A DNA stretch of 49,686 nt from the NCBI GenBank assembly GCA_033557835.1, contig JAWQRO010000193.1, positions 1 to 49,686 of the forward strand, read 5' to 3'. Below the pieces are notes generated by a model. It searched no databases and was not told the DNA's origin. It saw nothing but the letters and a program-made list of their open reading frames with translations. Shown one piece after another: positions 36,285-48,710 of this stretch (its first letter is position 1; every line of letters starts with the position of its first letter). A program made the position numbers and the translations under genes. This DNA comes from Helochares maculicollis. Its lineage: Eukaryota; Arthropoda; Insecta; Coleoptera; Hydrophilidae.

Positions 36285-36514
36285 ATTGAATAGTTATACA
36301 TTTACATTTCATTTGTATTTATTATCCATTAGATTTATGAAATATATTATTTTTACAAGTAATAAATCAGAGGATTGATTTATACAATATTAGGTAAAAA
36401 ATAGCATTCTATGTACTTTTATACTTTTTTAATGATATAATTTTTATAAAGAAACTTGTTTTATATTAAATTATATTTCCACCATAATATTAATAATCTT
36501 ATAATCTACGAATT
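36285..36514. other. overlapping 3' UTRs of G-alpha and zeta-COP
   Basis: Only 230 bp separate the two stop codons. A plus-strand AATAAA is at 36361-36366 and a minus-strand signal (TTTATT on plus) is at 36318-36323. If both are used, the transcripts overlap tail to tail. Confidence 0.5.
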
Positions 36515-38520
36515 TTATTTAAGGAGAGACCATTTCAACTGTTCTTTAGCAGATTGTATTACCTGCAAATAAGGAAATTTACATTTATAATAGTTGTGAT
36601 TACTTATAGCTACAAAATTTCAGTTACGGTGTATTTTTAAAAACATTAGAGTTGAAAAATTCTTAAAAGTGATACAAAACCAACTGCTGTTAGAATTATG
36701 AAGCAAAACAAACCAATCTACAGAAATCATAATTTATTTGTCTCAATGCATACAAGCTCTCCAAAATCGGCAAAAAGCAATGTAATGTATAAATAAAAAT
36801 GGCACACTGTACAGACACATTTTCGTTCAACTTAATCACCAGAATAGAGAATGTATTGCATTTGTTACCTGAGCTACTGTTTGCTCTCCTAAAGGTATGT
36901 CATCATTTCGTAAAGCTACTCGGGAGACAACAGAACTGGAATCGGCATCGATGATAATACTAAAAATTTATAACTTAGATTTAGCATCTATATATACATA
37001 GCCTTAATAAAAAAATAATGTTAATTACTTACCCTCCATCACAAATTTCATCCATAGCAAGCATTACAATATCTAATGATTCTAATACCGCTCTTTTTTC
37101 AACGTTTTTCCTTAGAATTTGGCTGACGGAATCATATAGGCAATTTAGTACACTCATCAATATTAGCTGTAATGAAAAATCCTTTTAAATCCTAACGAAA
37201 AAGTAAATACAGCATTTCGTTTAATTACAGCACATAATTGAAATGAAACAAAGCTCATCAAAGACAATGTATACAATTTTAAAATTGATTCAAGAATTTA
37301 CATTTCGCTCTAGTAGCATATTGGTAGTATTATATGTTTTACTGTTAACTTGACTCTTTTTGTTTGGAAAATAATGTAAATTTTGTAGTATATATTAGCT
37401 ATTAAAACATTATATTATTCAGTAGATAACTTTTATCTTACAATGTTTGTGAATAACAGCTTTCATCATTAAATGTTGCAGAAGAAATTATTATTTTAAA
37501 ACCTTTTCTTACATTAGCAATGCTTGGGTAAATATCAGTTTTTCACATTATCTACTGGTTTCAGCTGCATATTAATCACACTGAATAATTTATATGATCA
37601 CGACCAAATCAGTAAATGTATAGTTTACATACATATTTTTAAGACCACTCTGCGCATGTGCGCGAGTAGTGTCATTTCATCAATCGGATAAGCAGAGTTG
37701 CCATATCAACTCATGTCGCTTTATATGTACACATAAACAATAATTTAAAACGATATTTTCATAAACGTGTCTTGAAATGACCATACCCTATCTTGATGAC
37801 CTGATCTGCATGCTGTAATTTTTAAAGTAAGTGTACCTTAGCCCTATTATATATACCTATACACACTAATTTGAAACGATATTCATATAAACGTGTCTTG
37901 AAATCACCATACCCGACCCTAATGACCTGATCTGCGTGCCGTAAAGGTGCGCTTACATGAAAAATTACGGCACGCAGATCAGGTCATTTTAAGACCCGTT
38001 TATGTGAATATCGTTTCAAATTATTGTTTATATGTACATATAAAGCGTCATGAGTTGACATGGCAACTCTGCTTATCCGTTTGATGAAATGACACTACTC
38101 GCGCACATGCACAGAGCTGTCTTAAAAATAGGTACGTAAACTATACATTTACCAATGCGAATTTCGACTAAAAATATAGCTACCTCATTTTCGTGTGAAC
38201 TGCCCATAACATAAAAGAAAAGGTCTACGTTGCTTCTATAAACAATCGTCAAGCCATCCAACATTATTATTTCTGCATTAGCTCGATGCGTTTTATTGAA
38301 TAAATTTTTTTCAAACGCCCGTTGTTCTTTCGATGTAGGAAACACATTTTTATCATAGTACTTGGCTAAAATTCTATTTCCGTCATTATCTAATATTGCA
38401 ATTCCTTTGACTGTATATAAAGTGGGCTCCTGAAAAAGACAATGTGTTTTAGATGTTCGTTTTAAAATAATTTACCTTAATTTTTAATTTTAAAATGCTA
38501 ACCAGTAAAACACCCTCCAT
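36515..38520 (-). CDS. COPZ1: coatomer subunit zeta (zeta-COP)
   Basis: Zeta-COP is the small adaptor-like subunit of the COPI coat that carries vesicles from Golgi to ER. Five coding exons (38520-38503, 38429-38184, 37166-37033, 36959-36869, 36562-36515) join in phase to give 178 residues, the usual family length. The first exon encodes only MEGVLL. Exon 2 holds EPTLYTVKGIAILDNDGNR, KYYDKN, KEQRAFEKNLFNKTH and GSSHENE of the longin-like fold. Exon 3 has SVLNCLYDSVSQILRKNVEK and MDEICDGG. Exon 4 has ALRNDDIPLGEQTVAQ. The protein ends QLKWSLLK. The first donor is weak (CTG|GTTAGC), but the start agrees with the family. Intron 2 (37167-38183) contains a foldback element. The gene is divergent from NAC-alpha. 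Confidence 0.93.
37613..38151. mobile_element. 539 bp foldback element (MITE-like) in zeta-COP intron 2
   Basis: Terminal arms of about 170 bp (37613-37782 and 37982-38151) are inverted copies of each other; by hand I count about 14 mismatches. Both ends begin TAAATGTATAGTTTAC, so a TA may be the target-site duplication, as in Tc1/mariner-related MITEs. Inside, a unit containing TGACCTGATCTGC occurs twice in direct orientation (near 37795 and 37922) and once inverted (37964-37986), making a second hairpin at the centre. There is no coding capacity. The right end is 32 bp from the donor of zeta-COP exon 2. Confidence 0.9.
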
Positions 38521-39010
38521 TCTGATTTAATAATACTTTCGGATACTAATAGTGATTAATTAATGAATAATTTATATTTCAATAAATTACAAGTAATACG
38601 TGGCCACAGTTTTATATTCACAATCTGCTGTCAAACATTCCCCTTCTCTTTTTGGCCAACAAATTTCTTCATTGCTTAGCGTACTTATGGTTATAGTCGG
38701 TTGGTACGAATCGGCATCAACTCTCCCAATGAAAAGTATCTACATTTCTCCAACAAACATTCATTGTTAATACTGCAGCATTTGAATCTCTATATAATAA
38801 ACTAGGCGTTCTTTTAATGCATTTAAAATTATTACTTAAATTATAAACTCTAAAATTAAAACAGCAGCTACAGGATCTAAGATAAAAAGTAAATTAAAAT
38901 TTTCGAACTATAACTTTTGAGCGTGACTTGAATTTTCGTGGCGTTCATGATTCCCGCGCATATGACAGTCGATAAAACAGAATCTATACTGTTGTTCTGG
39001 TTGACATCTA
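38521..39010. promoter_or_regulatory. divergent promoter region of zeta-COP and NAC-alpha
   Basis: About 490 bp separate the zeta-COP start codon (38520, minus) from the 5'TOP-like first exon of NAC-alpha (about 39011, plus). No TATA box was recognised, as expected for housekeeping genes. A CG-containing patch lies at about 38930-38975. Confidence 0.5.
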
Positions 39011-39056
39011 CCCTTTCCTCTTAGTGAGTTCATTTCTGTGTAAACCGCTTTCAAAG
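39011..39056 (+). promoter_or_regulatory. NAC-alpha noncoding first exon with 5'TOP-like start
   Basis: The sequence CATCTACCCTTTCCTCTTAG contains an unbroken pyrimidine tract starting with C, as found at the start of TOP mRNAs for translation components. A donor TCAAAG|GTAAAT ends the exon at 39056. The coding exon begins after an acceptor at 40494, seven bases before the ATG, so a noncoding exon is required. The start at the C tract is inferred. Confidence 0.55.
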
Positions 39057-40494
39057 GTAAATTTTTATTTATTTCAAGCATCTTAACGTGTTTGTGTTTA
39101 AAATGGGCAATAATTACTATGATGATACTTTCTCATAAATTATCATTGTATATTTTAGCTTTATTCTGTTTAATACACTTTCAATGTCCTAACGTGAAAT
39201 TTAACCGGAATTTCTTAAATTCATTCACCAAATTGTTTGAGGTAAACAGTTGTAAACTATGAAAAAACTAGATGCATACATTTTAAGTACCTAAAGCAAT
39301 TGTTTATATTAAAAAAAATTATGAATTTTGGTTTGTTAAAAATTTATATTTCAAGGTTATTTGCGGCTTTTGTGATTCTTATATTCGTAAAATTGTTCAA
39401 AAATAATCAAATAATGGTCATGTTATAATTATGTTAGGGCACTAAACGCAGCGAATGAAATGACCCATTAAGCAGCTGCACATAGTTTTGAAAATAAGAT
39501 TTCTTGAGGGGGCTTCTCAAATACATTCTCACTATTATAATTGCAACTGCCAACAAGTTTATAATTTGAGTGTTTTCTGTTACGCATATTTACAATATTT
39601 TAGTATAGTTAGGCACATTTTGTTGTTTGCTTATTATGTAAACTTTGTAGGAATTTCTCTGAGTTTTACCAGCATAAAACAGATATAATTCTTAGAATAT
39701 CATACAAAAATAACAATAGTTCATTATATTTGTTCATGCAGTAGTGCTTTTATCTATGTGGTAATTTATTTATTGATTGTTTTCATATTTCAAGGGTAAA
39801 CAGCTTTTTATTTTCATGCATTTTGAATGGCTTTGTCGGCTGTAATCCTGCACTGACAGTTACCCATCAGCAAAAATTTTTTTGTAAATTGTATGTTTTG
39901 AGGAGAATAGGTGAAAAAATAGCAAGGTGTTCTTATATAATTATATCACATGGGATCTGCTGCTAGCAGGACACAAGAAGAATAAACTATATTTGATTCT
40001 GTCCTTATGTTTTCATTTCAAAAATTTCATCGTACGTAACATATTAAACATTGATTTTGTTACTTCTGTAGCAAGTCATCCTCTTCGTTCGTTATAACGC
40101 CAATATCACTTCGTATAGTTTTTGCTGCATTTTCCTCTTGTTATCAATATTTCAAAAGGGTTTTACCAATTAGAACATGGAACTGGCATAGACAATATGA
40201 ACACAGTGTTGATTTTATACTCTGCTCTGAAGAATGAGAAGAATTAGCATATTACAATTTAGAAATATATAATCTGTTAAGTGAGTGATATTTTACTAAT
40301 GTCTGTATACGAGTATAATGAACTTGCCAGCAGTATCAAGATTCGATAATTATTTTAAAAGTAAAACATCACCAAGCAAATAATATTTTTTAAACTTATA
40401 CAATAAATTTTTGCACTGCCATTACTATAAAAATATAGTTCAATGCAGTACATAAAGATTGATGACATTCAAAATTTAATGGTATTATTTTTAG
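39057..40494 (+). other. NAC-alpha 5' intron
   Basis: 1.4 kb AT-rich stretch between the 5' UTR exon and the first coding exon. No exon or repeat recognised; the plus frame at 39488-39688 has no motif. Confidence 0.5.
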
Positions 40495-40501
40495 AAATAC
40501 G

Positions 40502-41409
40502 ATGCCAGAAATGACTGAGGTAGAGAAGCCTGCAGTTGCTGAAGCAAAACCCGAACAAAGTGGGTCATCCACAGAAAGCGACACTGATGACGAAATTCCA
40601 GAATTGGAAGATGCAGGATCTGGTGCCACTGGTACGGCTTCTTTCCCTGGGGCTGCTGCTGCTGGTTTACCAGTAGATTTGGTTTCTAAAGCCAAACAAT
40701 CACGATCTGAGAAGAAAGCCAGAAAAATTATGTCAAAATTGGGTTTGAAACCTGTAAGTATTAAATGTTGGAATGAAAACTACTTACTGTTGACGTTTTT
40801 CATCGTAATACTATGTTTCAATAATTAAACGTTGCCTAAAGTGAATTAGTTCTCCTTTCACTTTCAAAGTCATGATGATCGAGTCCAAGGTTTCGCATAT
40901 TAAAATTTAATCTGAAAATTCTGATGAATTTCTTGGCAGACTGAATGCACAAAGTAAAAATTTGAAACTTGATTAATGTAATTAATTGTTTTTCATGAAT
41001 TTTCTTGTAATTTTAGGTCCAAGGCGTTTTCAGAGTTACAATCCGCAGATCAAAAAATATTCTTTTTGTGATTAACAAGCCAGATGTGTACAAGAATCCC
41101 ATTAGTGACACATACATTGTCTTTGGAGAGGCTAAAATTGAAGATCTGTCGCAACAAGCTCAAGTGGCAGCTGCGGAAAAATTCAAGGAAGACAACCGTG
41201 TTGGAGAGGGAGCAGCTGGAACTGCAACTACTTCTGTAGCACCAATAGCAGAAGAATCAGAGGATGAAGAAGTGGATGAATCTGGAGTGGAAGAAAAGGA
41301 TGTAGAGCTGGTCATGACTCAGGCGAACGTCAGTCGCTCGAGAGCAATAAAAGCATTAAAGAATAACCAAAATGATATAGTAAACGCGATTATGGAACTT
41401 ACAATGTGA
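40502..41409 (+). CDS. Nacalpha: nascent polypeptide-associated complex subunit alpha
   Basis: NAC-alpha with NAC-beta binds nascent chains at the ribosome exit and prevents mistargeting to the ER. Two coding exons (40502-40753, 41017-41409) give 214 residues, matching the usual 215. The acidic N terminus (STESDTDDEIPELEDAG) is followed by KAKQSRSEKKARKIMSKLGL, which is the ribosome-binding and NAC-domain start. The NAC domain continues with RVTIRRSKNILFVINKPDVY and SDTYIVFGEAKIEDLSQQAQ. The C-terminal UBA domain has VELVMTQANVSRSRAIKALK and ends NAIMELTM. An Ala/Gly-rich stretch (GATGTASFPGAAAAGLP) precedes the NAC domain. An AATAAA is at 41515-41520. Confidence 0.97.
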
Positions 41410-44295
41410 TAGGTTTCTTTAGTCTCTTGTCTGGTTATTTTTCACTTCATCACCTGCCATTTCATTTTTAAGTTCGGACACTATTCAAGTGTACATACAT
41501 GCATAAAACATTTTAATAAATATTAGTCATTGAACTATTTGTTTTTATTTTACGCCTTTTGTATGGAGCAGATATTATTTTTTTACAGTACTCATTGAAA
41601 AATCTGGATAAAAGTACCTGCAATTAATAATAAAAGAACTACATGCACCTATATGCAATGCAAAAATAACAAGTTTCAGTTTTCATAATTTTGAGCTGAA
41701 ACTATACATAAATGTATTCTTTAGAAGCCAAAAATGTTCCTTAAAAATTGATATTGAACGCCTCTAAACCTACATTATAGTCTAATTTTAAAGTTTGAAT
41801 ACATAACCTAATAAGCAAAAATGACAGGCTGAGAATCGACGCTGAATGCAATAGAAGAAGCAGCATACGATTTATTGTGAAGTTTCCATATGCTTGCAAA
41901 ATCTCAATCGGCTTACGTCAAATGACTTTAACCAACTTTATTTTTTAGATCTAATATTTTGTGTACTAGTAATATAATTTTATAACAACGCTTCATTTTT
42001 CCTTTGTTGTAAATGAATTTTACATTATTATTTTATACCCATTAGAATTAAAAATTTGATTTACAAGAAAAGTAGTAAAAAACCAGTGTGGCCAGATTCT
42101 AGCAGCAAATCTTGGCGTCAGGAAACTGGTGTCTTGACTACTGAGCCATTAAGTTCACTTGTATTTGACATAGGTTACTATGATGTTAAATGATAGTTTT
42201 GTTTTTAATTTTGATCATTTTTGGCACAATAATCCAATGTATAAGTGTGTTACGTCTCAGTAATTCTCCATTTTGCAGCAGAAAATATTGCTAAAAAATT
42301 GCAATTTTTGTAATAAGAGTCTTTGATAAAAAGTCTTTCAAGCTTGTTACAAATTTAAAGTCTATAGCTCTATTTAAACGCCTAGTTTACTTGAAAATAT
42401 TTCAAAATTATATAGGTAAACGTGTATTTCTGGCAGTCCTACATGCTTCAAAAGTTGGTACAGATCATAGTTTTTGCAAATTTCATCACTCTAGCTCAAC
42501 ATTGTTTTCCTGATCCCAATACTTTCCTTTTACTATACTTTGTATAGTATTATAAGATTGTAAAAAGGACAAAGTCAAATAACACGAATTTCTAAGAATA
42601 ATATATTAAGAAAATAGTGCTTGGCGCAATTTTTCCCTTCTAGTTTCTTCAACAGCAAAAAGCCATCAGATATTCACATTTATGCACATATATTTTAATA
42701 GGTGAGAAGAAACGAAGATGAGGCAGATATATTTCTAGAATATTCATATTTTACGTAAGTGTTTATCTTACAGAAATATTCATTTCTTCTATTAATTTTT
42801 TATACTAATGCATTTTTCTCTAGCAAATCTAAAGTTTAGTTATACACTACTTTAAAAATAAAAATTAACATTAAAAAACTTTGGAATAGTAAAAGAAACA
42901 TAAATTTTTTAACAATTAAAAAATAATTCAGCACATGAAATAAAAACCAGCCACTTATATTTAAAGCAAAGTTTAAAAAATATTAGTTGTGGATGAAGAT
43001 ATTTTGTAAATATTAATATATGCATATTTTTTTAATTTTCCCTAGCGTAATTAAGTAATTTATAACTCTATTTTTAATATGGAACTTATAAATATAAGCA
43101 AATACTTTGCTTGAACTCGAATTGATAAAACAATAATACGTAGGCTTATCAATATTATTTTTGATTCTTCTAATGCACTAAAGGAACATTAACAAATTTG
43201 CTATCTTAAACTTAAATGAAATTTCATAAATTAATAATTAAACATGAAATTAGCCAATAATTGAAAGAAAAGTTATATGGATATCATAACAGTATAGAAC
43301 GTAATTATCTCTCGAATATTTTCTGTCAATTACATGTAACCTATTTGTATATGCTCTCAAATTCTCATTTGCAAAGGTGTGCAATGGCTTACAGTCAGTG
43401 ATTCAAATATGTTTACAGATTATTCTAGAAGTACAGATTCGAGCTTAAAAAATAAAGTACAACCATTTTGACTGATTCTTGTTCACAGTGCTACTAGATA
43501 AATCTCTTCTACAAAATTGAGGGTTCTAAACACAATTGCTATAGCTGATATAGAATCACTAAGACAACAAGATTAGTGTTGAGATAGTAATTTAAAAAAG
43601 TCAATAGAAAACCAGCAAGAACAAAGCATGACAAATAAAAACACGAATTAAACGCAAAATTGATAGAAATTTATTTAAAATAGCTAAAAATAGGGGGTAT
43701 TAGTGAAGTTACACAAAAGCATTCTATTATAAAAGAAATTCATATAAAATCCCTGATAAAAATACAGCCAAAGATATTAAAGTCGCGCTTGATAACATTT
43801 CGCTGTGCTCGTTAGGTTTGGAATTGTCAGAGATATCTATAAAAACAATAAAATAGTTATTATTATGATCACGGAAACACTAAAGGATAACATCACAAAC
43901 ACTGAAAAATTTTGCAGATATTAATTATAAATCTGTCAAATTAGTATCTAGGAGATCAGGTTACAGGATATATTATCATAGGGTTTTATCATTTATACTT
44001 AGCCTTTGTGTGGTTACTTCTTTTTAAAGCAGCCTATTTTAAAAATATTTTGGGAAAACGTCTCCTAGATTTTAGAGTATTATTGACTTATTGTTTGCTA
44101 TAAAAATATATTTATATTAAATTTACTAACACCAACTCCAAATAGACCAATGCAATAAAATAGAAAAATGTTATCACAGATAATACAATACGTTTGAATT
44201 TTTGAATACACGAAAACTATTTAAAAGTAAAAATATGACGTATGATGCAAAATGATCATTACAATTATTAGATCGAAGTCACCTTGGTTACATTC
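41410..44295. other. convergent region between NAC-alpha and the hexosaminidase
   Basis: 2.9 kb of AT-rich sequence with the NAC-alpha 3' UTR (AATAAA at 41515-41520) at the left and presumably the hexosaminidase 3' UTR at the right. No exon, repeat or RNA gene recognised. Confidence 0.6.
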
Positions 44296-47200
44296 CTATA
44301 AATTAGGAGTATTAAACACACCTCCAAGAGGGCAGTTTTCTTCATTTTGAACACACCATTTAGGTTCCAAGGCCTCAGCAGCTATACCTTTTTTAACAAG
44401 TCTTTGCCTGTGCACCAGCATTCTTTGTTCAGCATCTCGCCAAGTAGTGGTTGGCTCAGCCCATAGTCGTTCAGCCAGAGCGGCAGCACGAGGCCAAATT
44501 TTTGCATCAATGGAAGATTCATCAGCTTGTTCTGTCCATAAAGCCACTTCACCACCTAGTATCTGTTTCCCTTTATCTCCTGAAAATGAAAAAATATATT
44601 ATCACTATAATTATAATTTATACAATAAATTCGTCATTGAGCCCATACCATCAAATTAATTTTCAGTCTATCAAATTAAATATTATAAAAGTACATACCA
44701 GCTATTTCGGCTGGGCTGTTGGAGTAAACCTTTTGCCAACCAATATATGGTGAACACCAGTTATTTCCATCAGTAACCCAACCAGCAAATCCGCAATCCA
44801 AATAAAGAGCATCATAATTACTTATAATTAATCTATAACCTTTGTTAAGCAATTCTTTAACTTGAGGATCATTGCCGGTAGTCCAAATTTGTATGATATA
44901 TTTGTCTTTAGGTAGATATGTCTCCACATATTCCTTTTTTGTTAGAGTACTTGTCCACATAATAACAGGAATTTCCTTTCCAGCTTGTTTGTATACGCGC
45001 TCAAGGGCCTGACTTTGGAAAACATCCCATAATTTCATAAAGTCACTTTCTTTTCTGCCCCAACCTTTAGCTTCCATCCATTGTACTATGCTCTCAGTAC
45101 TATTCCAGCATGACAAGGCTACTTCATCACCACCCATATGGAAGATGTCTGGTTTGAACTGTTGCATCATGTCCTTGTAAATATCTATAGCGTAATTTCA
45201 TAACTTTAGAATAAATTATATTATGCTTGCCTCACTTATAAGTAAGTGCAAATAATTACATTTTTACCTTCTAAAGCATCATATAATCCTGATTTTGTAG
45301 GATCGAATTGACCGCAAGGTGGTTCCACACAGTATTTTTGCCAAGGTTTCTTATTGAAGCAAGCTACAAAATCAGTGTCTTGCCATCCTTCACCCACATG
45401 AGCTGGTGCATCAAATTCTGGCAAAACACGGACTCCTAATTCCTGACCATACTGTACAATTTCAGCCACATCCTCAGGAGTATAAATTTGACTAGGGCTA
45501 TAAGCACCAAGTTCTGATAATTTTGGTTGTGATACAGAAACATAAGGAAAGCTTTGACTATCAGTGATATGCCAATGGAAAGTATTCAATTTTGAGGCAG
45601 CCATTCCTTTTATAGTTCGTTTAATACCCTCAACAGTGATGTAGTTTCTTGATGTGTCTAATAAAACACCACGATAAGGATAAACTGGCTTATCTGTGAT
45701 TTTAACTTCTTTGGGAATTTGAAGTTCTCCTCTAATATCATCATAAATTATTAATTGGCCTAGAGTTTCTAAAGCATGTCTTGATCCAAAATAAGTTGGA
45801 GCAGCTACATCAACTCGTACTGTATCAGCGGTCTCAGTTTTAATGTTTATGGAATAACTTTCATCAGTTTGTAATGTAAGTTGGTTTATATCAGGACTTG
45901 CTATGTCTATGTTAATGACTAATTTGATTCCTCCTGAGAGACGGGCTCTCGCAGGTACCAAACTGCGAACGTATTCTCTAAAATGATTGATTGCTGCATC
46001 TACTAATTGACTAGATGGTGCATCGCTCTTTCCTGATGACATTACAATGTTTGCTATGTCTACATGAACAAGACTATTTCCAACATGCACATCGCCTGTT
46101 GGCATGGGCCAAAGACCGGCATGGTTGTGACAGAATAATCTACATGCTGGGAGGCTGACAGGTGAATCGGCTGTGTCATCGGTTACTCGCAATTTTTGAC
46201 AAAAACCTTTGATGCATTCCCAACGCCAGACTGGTTTATCAGCACTAAAATACAATGAAGGGGTGAAATCATCATTATCAAATTAATGTGAGGGTAAGCT
46301 ATAAATTCAAGAATGTCATAGGCTAAAGCAACATGTATTAAAATGTACAAAAGTATAAAATGGTCACTTTGTGGATGATATGTTAATATTTTGTTTGTAA
46401 ACAAAAAATTAACTAATATTGTTGCAGATCACCTTGTAAAATAAAGTATACAATTTATTCAAAGCAGCATTACAATTGATGATATGGACAAAGTATATTT
46501 TGTGTAATTAAATTTTGTAAAATTAAATTCCATTACAAAAAAAATACATATAAGCTTCTTATGACAATAAACAAGTTATAGTTGTTGTGGATACTTCCAT
46601 GTTTTTAATTCCACTATTGCTCAATAGCTTTTAGAAGATTATCTGGTAAGGAATGCCCATCAAACAATAATTACAAAATTTTGCAATAATCTGAAGATGT
46701 CTGAAGGTGATTACTCTTAAATATGGAATCAATAAACCGAGCCAGTAGCCATAAGTAGGTACTTATATGTTGAAATATTCTTGAGTAATTGTCTGTTGTT
46801 TAAAATTATTTTCTACATTATTATTGATTGTTGAAATCAACAAATAATATTAACTAAAAATCATTTGTTAAATTGCCCAACTTATAAATAACACATAATT
46901 CTGATATATTTTATACATACTAAACAAACAGTTTGGGTGTATATATATATATATTTATTTATATTTTTTTTCCTACCGTATTAAAACTTTGTTTTTCTGA
47001 TTACTTTTTATTTTATAGTTACTCTTGTTTACTTTTATTGAAAAAAGTTATATAACTATTAACTTATTAAACACTAAACACATAAATTCGAATTTTTACT
47101 GAGAATACTGACAGTTCAAAAGCCTCATAGCATAAATAAAAAAATTGGCAAGATTGACTGGTCAAAAATTAAAATTTCAGTCATGAAAAACATGAATTAA

Positions 47201-47520
47201 AGTCATTAAGTCAAATTGACTATCCAAGATTCCATTTTATTAGTTCATAATCAGATTTCTCAGAACACTAGTTGGATTTCTGCTCATTTACAATAATGCT
47301 GTACCCATTCAGAATCAAAATTTTAAAATAGATTCCTAATGTAAGTGTATACAATAGACTTGTGAGTTGACAATTTGATAAATAAGTCAAGAAATAATTT
47401 TAGTCAAAACACTAATTAATTTTCTAATATACAGATCAAAATATTTTTTAAAATCACTCACCAATAAGTCGCATCAAATAGCACACTTAGTGCTATTGTG
47501 ACCAAATAAACCCATCTCAT
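44296..47520 (-). CDS. Hexo1: chitooligosaccharidolytic beta-N-acetylglucosaminidase (GH20)
   Basis: This secreted GH20 enzyme removes terminal GlcNAc from chitin oligomers, acting after chitinases in moulting and gut chitin turnover. Exons 47520-47462, 46244-45268, 45184-44699 and 44579-44296 give 601 residues, the normal insect length. Exon 1 encodes a signal peptide (MRWVYLVTIALSVLF). The N-terminal part is Cys-rich (WRWECIKGFCQKLRV). The catalytic barrel has GVLLDTSRNYI, NTFHWHITDSQSFP and VLPEFDAPAHVGEGW. The catalytic Asp-Glu pair is in FHMGGDEV (about residues 365-366). Later come IQIWTTGNDPQ, YDALYLDCGFAGW, NNWCSPYIGWQKVY and GGEVALWTEQAD, then WPRAAALAERLWAEP. This set fits insect NAG1/HEX1 rather than lysosomal HEXA/B. 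The start codon lies 3 bases after an acceptor, implying a noncoding first exon. Confidence 0.95.
46927..46951. repeat. short (TA)n tract
   Basis: A short TATATATATATA tract within the first coding intron of the hexosaminidase gene. Simple sequence only. Confidence 0.6.
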
Positions 47521-47523
47521 TTT

Positions 47524-48193
47524 CTGAAAATAAAATATCAATTAAGAGAAATTGTTTTAATAAAACTGCTTCAATATCAGTTATATATAGTGTGTGATTG
47601 GTTATCTTATTTTTATATCTGGGAAATGATTTAATTTTATCTAAACTTGAAAAATGTTTGTAATAAAAAACAAAGCTTAAGGGATTACAGCTATATAATT
47701 GGTAATAATTATCACGATGCAAACACTTTTCTTTATGGCAGCAATAAAATTGTAAAAAATAAGTGCTTTATATTCTCAAAAAATTAATCACAAATATAAT
47801 GTGATAAATTATAAAGTAATACTTGAAGAGCTTTTGCATACAAAAAACAATATTTCTGCAAAGGTACAGCTACTGGAGATTTTTTCTGCAAATTCACCTA
47901 AGTTAATGAACTTTTAATACCCAGTAAGCGGATCTAGTCAAACCAGTATCCACACAACGAAAATTTAATCTCTCCAAACGAAAAGTAAACATACTTAAAT
48001 TATTTGTTTATTAGCTTTTTCCAAAGGACATAATTTTGCATGCATTTAATACAGTTATTTAAAACCGCTTTTGGATTTGTGTCAATTGAAAATGCATATT
48101 ATCTTTAGAAAGTTATCCATTATACATTCAACAGACAGTAAACTACAATGAATACATTAGAGAATTAGACGTGCAATCGTAAATATGTCTATA

Positions 48194-48246
<53 letters not shown>

Positions 48247-48600
48247 GTTTTATAACAATATTTAGTATTTTTAAATGTTTCCTTGTTACATTTCTTTACA
48301 CATTTACTTTGATATATCGCTATTTCAATGCTAAAAACTATTTAAAAATATATATACAAAATCTATATTGAATTATTCTATAAACATAATTAAGTAATAC
48401 CAATTTAATTTTGATGATAATAATAATACTAATTTAAAATTGCTAAATATTGTTTCAACTTTTATTGAAGAACATATTTGTTATTTATTGTTGCTAAGGA
48501 AGTGAAATGTAATTTTGTACTAGGAATAACAAATAAATTGTAAAAATAGATTACCGCGAGCTTAACCTCTAAATAAGTACAAATCAATAATTTTAGATAC
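47524..48600 (-). other. probable 5' UTR intron of the hexosaminidase gene
   Basis: About 1.1 kb between the acceptor just before the start codon (TTTTATTTTCAG) and a minus-strand donor CATAAG|GTATCT at 48600. It contains the TA microsatellite at 48195-48239 and no exon. The plus-strand promoter of any gene here is not seen. Confidence 0.5.
48195..48239. repeat. (TA)n microsatellite
   Basis: Uninterrupted TA dinucleotide run of about 45 bp, within the probable 5' intron of the hexosaminidase gene. Confidence 0.95.
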
Positions 48601-48710
48601 CTTATGAATTATAAGCTGGTTTGGCTCGTTTGTAATTCTGTGGGGCTATATAGCAGCTGCTGGGAAGCCAAACACGAAACTGAATTTCAAAGAGTACATT
48701 CCTATAAATA
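48601..48710 (-). promoter_or_regulatory. core promoter and 5' UTR exon of the hexosaminidase gene
   Basis: On the minus strand TATTTATA (48710-48703) is followed at the expected distance by TTCAGTTT, whose A at 48681 would be +1, placing the TATA box at about -29. TCAGT is the standard arthropod initiator. An 81 nt exon would then run to the donor CATAAG|GTATCT at 48600-48601. A TATA-driven promoter suits a gene induced in pulses, as moulting enzymes are. Motifs are seen; their use is inferred. Confidence 0.55.

Noticed and set aside
44447..44753. Plus-strand frames over the hexosaminidase 3' exons
   Set aside because: Antisense shadows of coding exon 4 and intron sequence.
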